From Paracoccaceae bacterium (GTDB taxonomy: Bacteria; Pseudomonadota; Alphaproteobacteria; Rhodobacterales; Rhodobacteraceae): 64,000 bases of DNA. Location of the stretch: positions 19,934-83,933 of the forward strand of contig JAGQRV010000005.1 of the NCBI GenBank assembly GCA_020425125.1. Reading direction: 5' to 3'. Both the position numbers and the translations under genes were made by a program. The number at the start of each line of letters is the position of its first letter. Position 1 is the stretch's first letter. Shown one piece after another: positions 62,712 to 64,000 of this stretch. The notes under the pieces are model-generated. The model was given only the letters and a program-made list of their open reading frames with translations. It did not search any database and was not told where the DNA came from.

Positions 62712-62836
62712 GGGGGAAATTTGGCGACCCGGAAGGGAACTTCCCTCAGCGGCCAAACCGTGCCAGTGTGATCCTTACCTTACGTGATCTTGCCGAAACG
62801 ACGGCGGTCGCAGCGCAATCAGCGAGGAATCCGCAC

Positions 62837-63160
62837 ATGAAAGGACTGTGCCTCTTTCTGGGGAGCGTTCTGGTCGCCGCGTCCTGCACGTCGTCGACGG
62901 CGCCGGTGGCGGGACAGGGCCCAACCTCGCAGGTGCGGGTGACCGACGCGACCCGCGTCGCCGACTGTCAGTTCGTCAACTCGATCACCGAAAGCTACCA
63001 TTCCGGCCTGCTCTTTGCCGGCACCGGGCTGAAGCAGGCCCAGAACGAGGTTCTGGTGGAGGCAGGAAGGCAGGGCGCCACCGATGTGGTGTGGAATTCG
63101 CTGAATTCCGGCGGCGTGGTGCAGTCGGCGACCGCATCGGCCTATCGCTGCCCCTCCTGA
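62837..63160 (+). CDS. Small lipoprotein, DUF4156-like
   Basis: The 107-residue product has a signal peptide with a lipobox-like VAASC (Cys17). A compact domain follows, with a Cys pair (DCQFVNSITES and the final YRCPS). The segment LKQAQNEVLVEAGRQGATDVVWN resembles DUF4156 proteins. Likely an outer-membrane or periplasmic lipoprotein, function unknown. GAGGAA precedes the ATG. Confidence 0.7.
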   Translation: MKGLCLFLGSVLVAASCTSSTAPVAGQGPTSQVRVTDATRVADCQFVNSITESYHSGLLFAGTGLKQAQNEVLVEAGRQGATDVVWNSLNSGGVVQSATASAYRCPS

Positions 63161-63232
63161 GACGGCGCGACCGGCTGCCGCGCGGACGGCCGCCCGCATG
63201 GCGTCGCGCACCGGTCCTGACGGCCAGCCGGC

Positions 63233-64000
63233 TCACGCCGCCGCGCGCGATGCCGCAGCGGCGAGGCGTTGCCAGAGGTCGCGGAGCGTTGCGCTGTCGA
63301 GGACCAGTCCGAAATCGTCGGCCAGCGTGGCGGCAAAGGCGCCCAGTCCATCGATTTCGGAGCCGTCGCCGTCGCGATTGAACTGACGGTCGAACAGGCT
63401 GACGCGGCCGGTTCCGGTGACGCGGTTCAGCATCAGGTGGTGCGGAAAGGGGGACGCGTCCCAGCGGGCGCAGAGCACGTTTGCGGCGACGATGTCGGGA
63501 GCCGTGACGGCCACATCGTCAAAGCCCCAGAGCGAGAGCCAGTCGTCGCCGTCGCGGCGTTCCAGCACCTGTTCGCCGGTCGCGGCGTCGGCGCGCAGCC
63601 GATAGGTTCCCAGCGGGGTTTCGACCGCTGCCGGATTGCCGAGGCGAAGCGGTGCGGCCGGTCCGGGACCGCCGAAGCCGGTATCGGTGAGCCACGCGCC
63701 GTCGTCCAGCGTGACGACATGGGCGAGGTGCGCGCGGGGGCCGCCGGTGGGGGCGCCCATGCGGACACGGCCCAGCACCTGGCGTGCGGGATAGCCGAGC
63801 GCGGCCAGCGCAGTGCCATAGAGCAGCGCATGTTCGATGCACCAGCCGCCGCGACCGTCCTGCACCAGCTTGCGCCACAGCGCGCCGGGGTCGAGATCGG
63901 GCACGCGGCCGAGGTAGGCGTCGATGTTCTCGAACGCGATCGCGGTCTGATGCGCCATCTGAAGCGCGGCAAGGCCGGCGGGCGACACCGGCAGCGGGAC
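63233..64000 (-). CDS. Arylamine N-acetyltransferase, N terminus cut by window edge
   Basis: Transfers acetyl from acetyl-CoA to arylamines/hydrazines. The visible part (about 255 codons) has FENIDAYLGR, the catalytic Cys in GRGGWCIEHALLYG, the His in HLAHVVTLDD and the Asp in WLTDTGFGG, all spaced normally. The frame is still open at 64000; the usual first 20-odd residues of the family lie beyond the edge. A GTG at 63988 would give a truncated start. Confidence 0.88.
   Translation of the reverse strand, partial: VPLPVSPAGLAALQMAHQTAIAFENIDAYLGRVPDLDPGALWRKLVQDGRGGWCIEHALLYGTALAALGYPARQVLGRVRMGAPTGGPRAHLAHVVTLDDGAWLTDTGFGGPGPAAPLRLGNPAAVETPLGTYRLRADAATGEQVLERRDGDDWLSLWGFDDVAVTAPDIVAANVLCARWDASPFPHHLMLNRVTGTGRVSLFDRQFNRDGDGSEIDGLGAFAATLADDFGLVLDSATLRDLWQRLAAAASRAAA

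Noticed and set aside
1-64000. CRISPR arrays, insertion sequences, prophage or toxin-antitoxin genes
   Set aside because: No direct-repeat/spacer array, transposase, integrase, terminal inverted repeats or recognisable toxin-antitoxin pair was seen.

Overview
The window is a 64 kb piece of an alphaproteobacterial chromosome, most likely from the order Rhodobacterales (Rhodobacteraceae/Paracoccaceae). The GC content is high. It carries a GcrA cell-cycle regulator, DUF6455 and DUF1467 proteins, a VPLPA-type CTERM secreted protein, an FnrL-type box, and a cobalamin pathway that uses CbiD. Genes are tightly packed, with many 4-bp ATGA/GTGA/TTGA stop-start overlaps, and almost everything is housekeeping or conserved accessory metabolism. 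I see no insertion sequence, prophage, integrase, CRISPR array or toxin-antitoxin module.

Layout. 0-5 kb: the first codons of prfC (minus strand, cut by the window edge), an SDR, an orphan ABC ATPase, then tatABC coupled to a DUF815 ATPase. 5-9.5 kb: surE-pcm-nlpD-like cell-envelope/stationary-phase operon (minus), an SDR and the biotin transporter component bioY. 9.5-14.5 kb: radA-cvpA-purF-DUF1284 (minus) and two coupled small membrane-protein genes. 14.5-21.7 kb: two look-alike small single-helix proteins, alr-mlaE-mlaF (minus), then cysS-cimA-(NDUFAF6-like squalene/phytoene synthase-family gene). 21.7-27 kb: cobalamin genes, cobA-cobB-MFS (minus) divergent from cbiD-cobK (plus). 27-32 kb: serine hydrolase, DNA glycosylase, carboxylesterase, HNH protein, and a LysR regulator divergent from a small unknown gene.

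32-41 kb: zwf-pgl-pgi (entry to the Entner-Doudoroff/pentose phosphate routes), gph-thioredoxin-like, a response regulator, a methylmalonyl-CoA epimerase, and small conserved genes. 41-48 kb: M48 lipoprotein, DUF6455 gene behind an FNR box, cutA, an AGCS amino-acid symporter, rimO, a methyltransferase, a VPLPA-CTERM surface protein and gcrA. 48-54 kb: trpA, two VOC paralogs around an SDR, a ThiS/MoaD-like plus BNR-repeat pair, DUF1697 and ychF. 54-64 kb: an unknown secreted protein with a duplicated C-terminal domain and an unusually structured leader, hisA, an amidohydrolase, hisB-hisH-glsA, a dienelactone hydrolase, a transglutaminase-like protein, two identical tRNA-Gly(GCC) genes, a small lipoprotein and an arylamine N-acetyltransferase cut by the right edge.

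No single cluster is a convincing new defence or biosynthetic system. The best leads are: the ThiS/MoaD-like + BNR gene pair; the 578-residue duplicated-domain secreted protein behind 11-bp phased repeats; the MFS gene inside the cob operon; the FNR-boxed DUF6455 gene; a 20-bp perfect palindrome at the purF start; and promoters (TTGCGC/TATAGN) whose -10 lies 6-8 nt before the ATG, implying leaderless cbiD and rimO mRNAs. All functional calls rest on reading motifs by eye; no database search was run.
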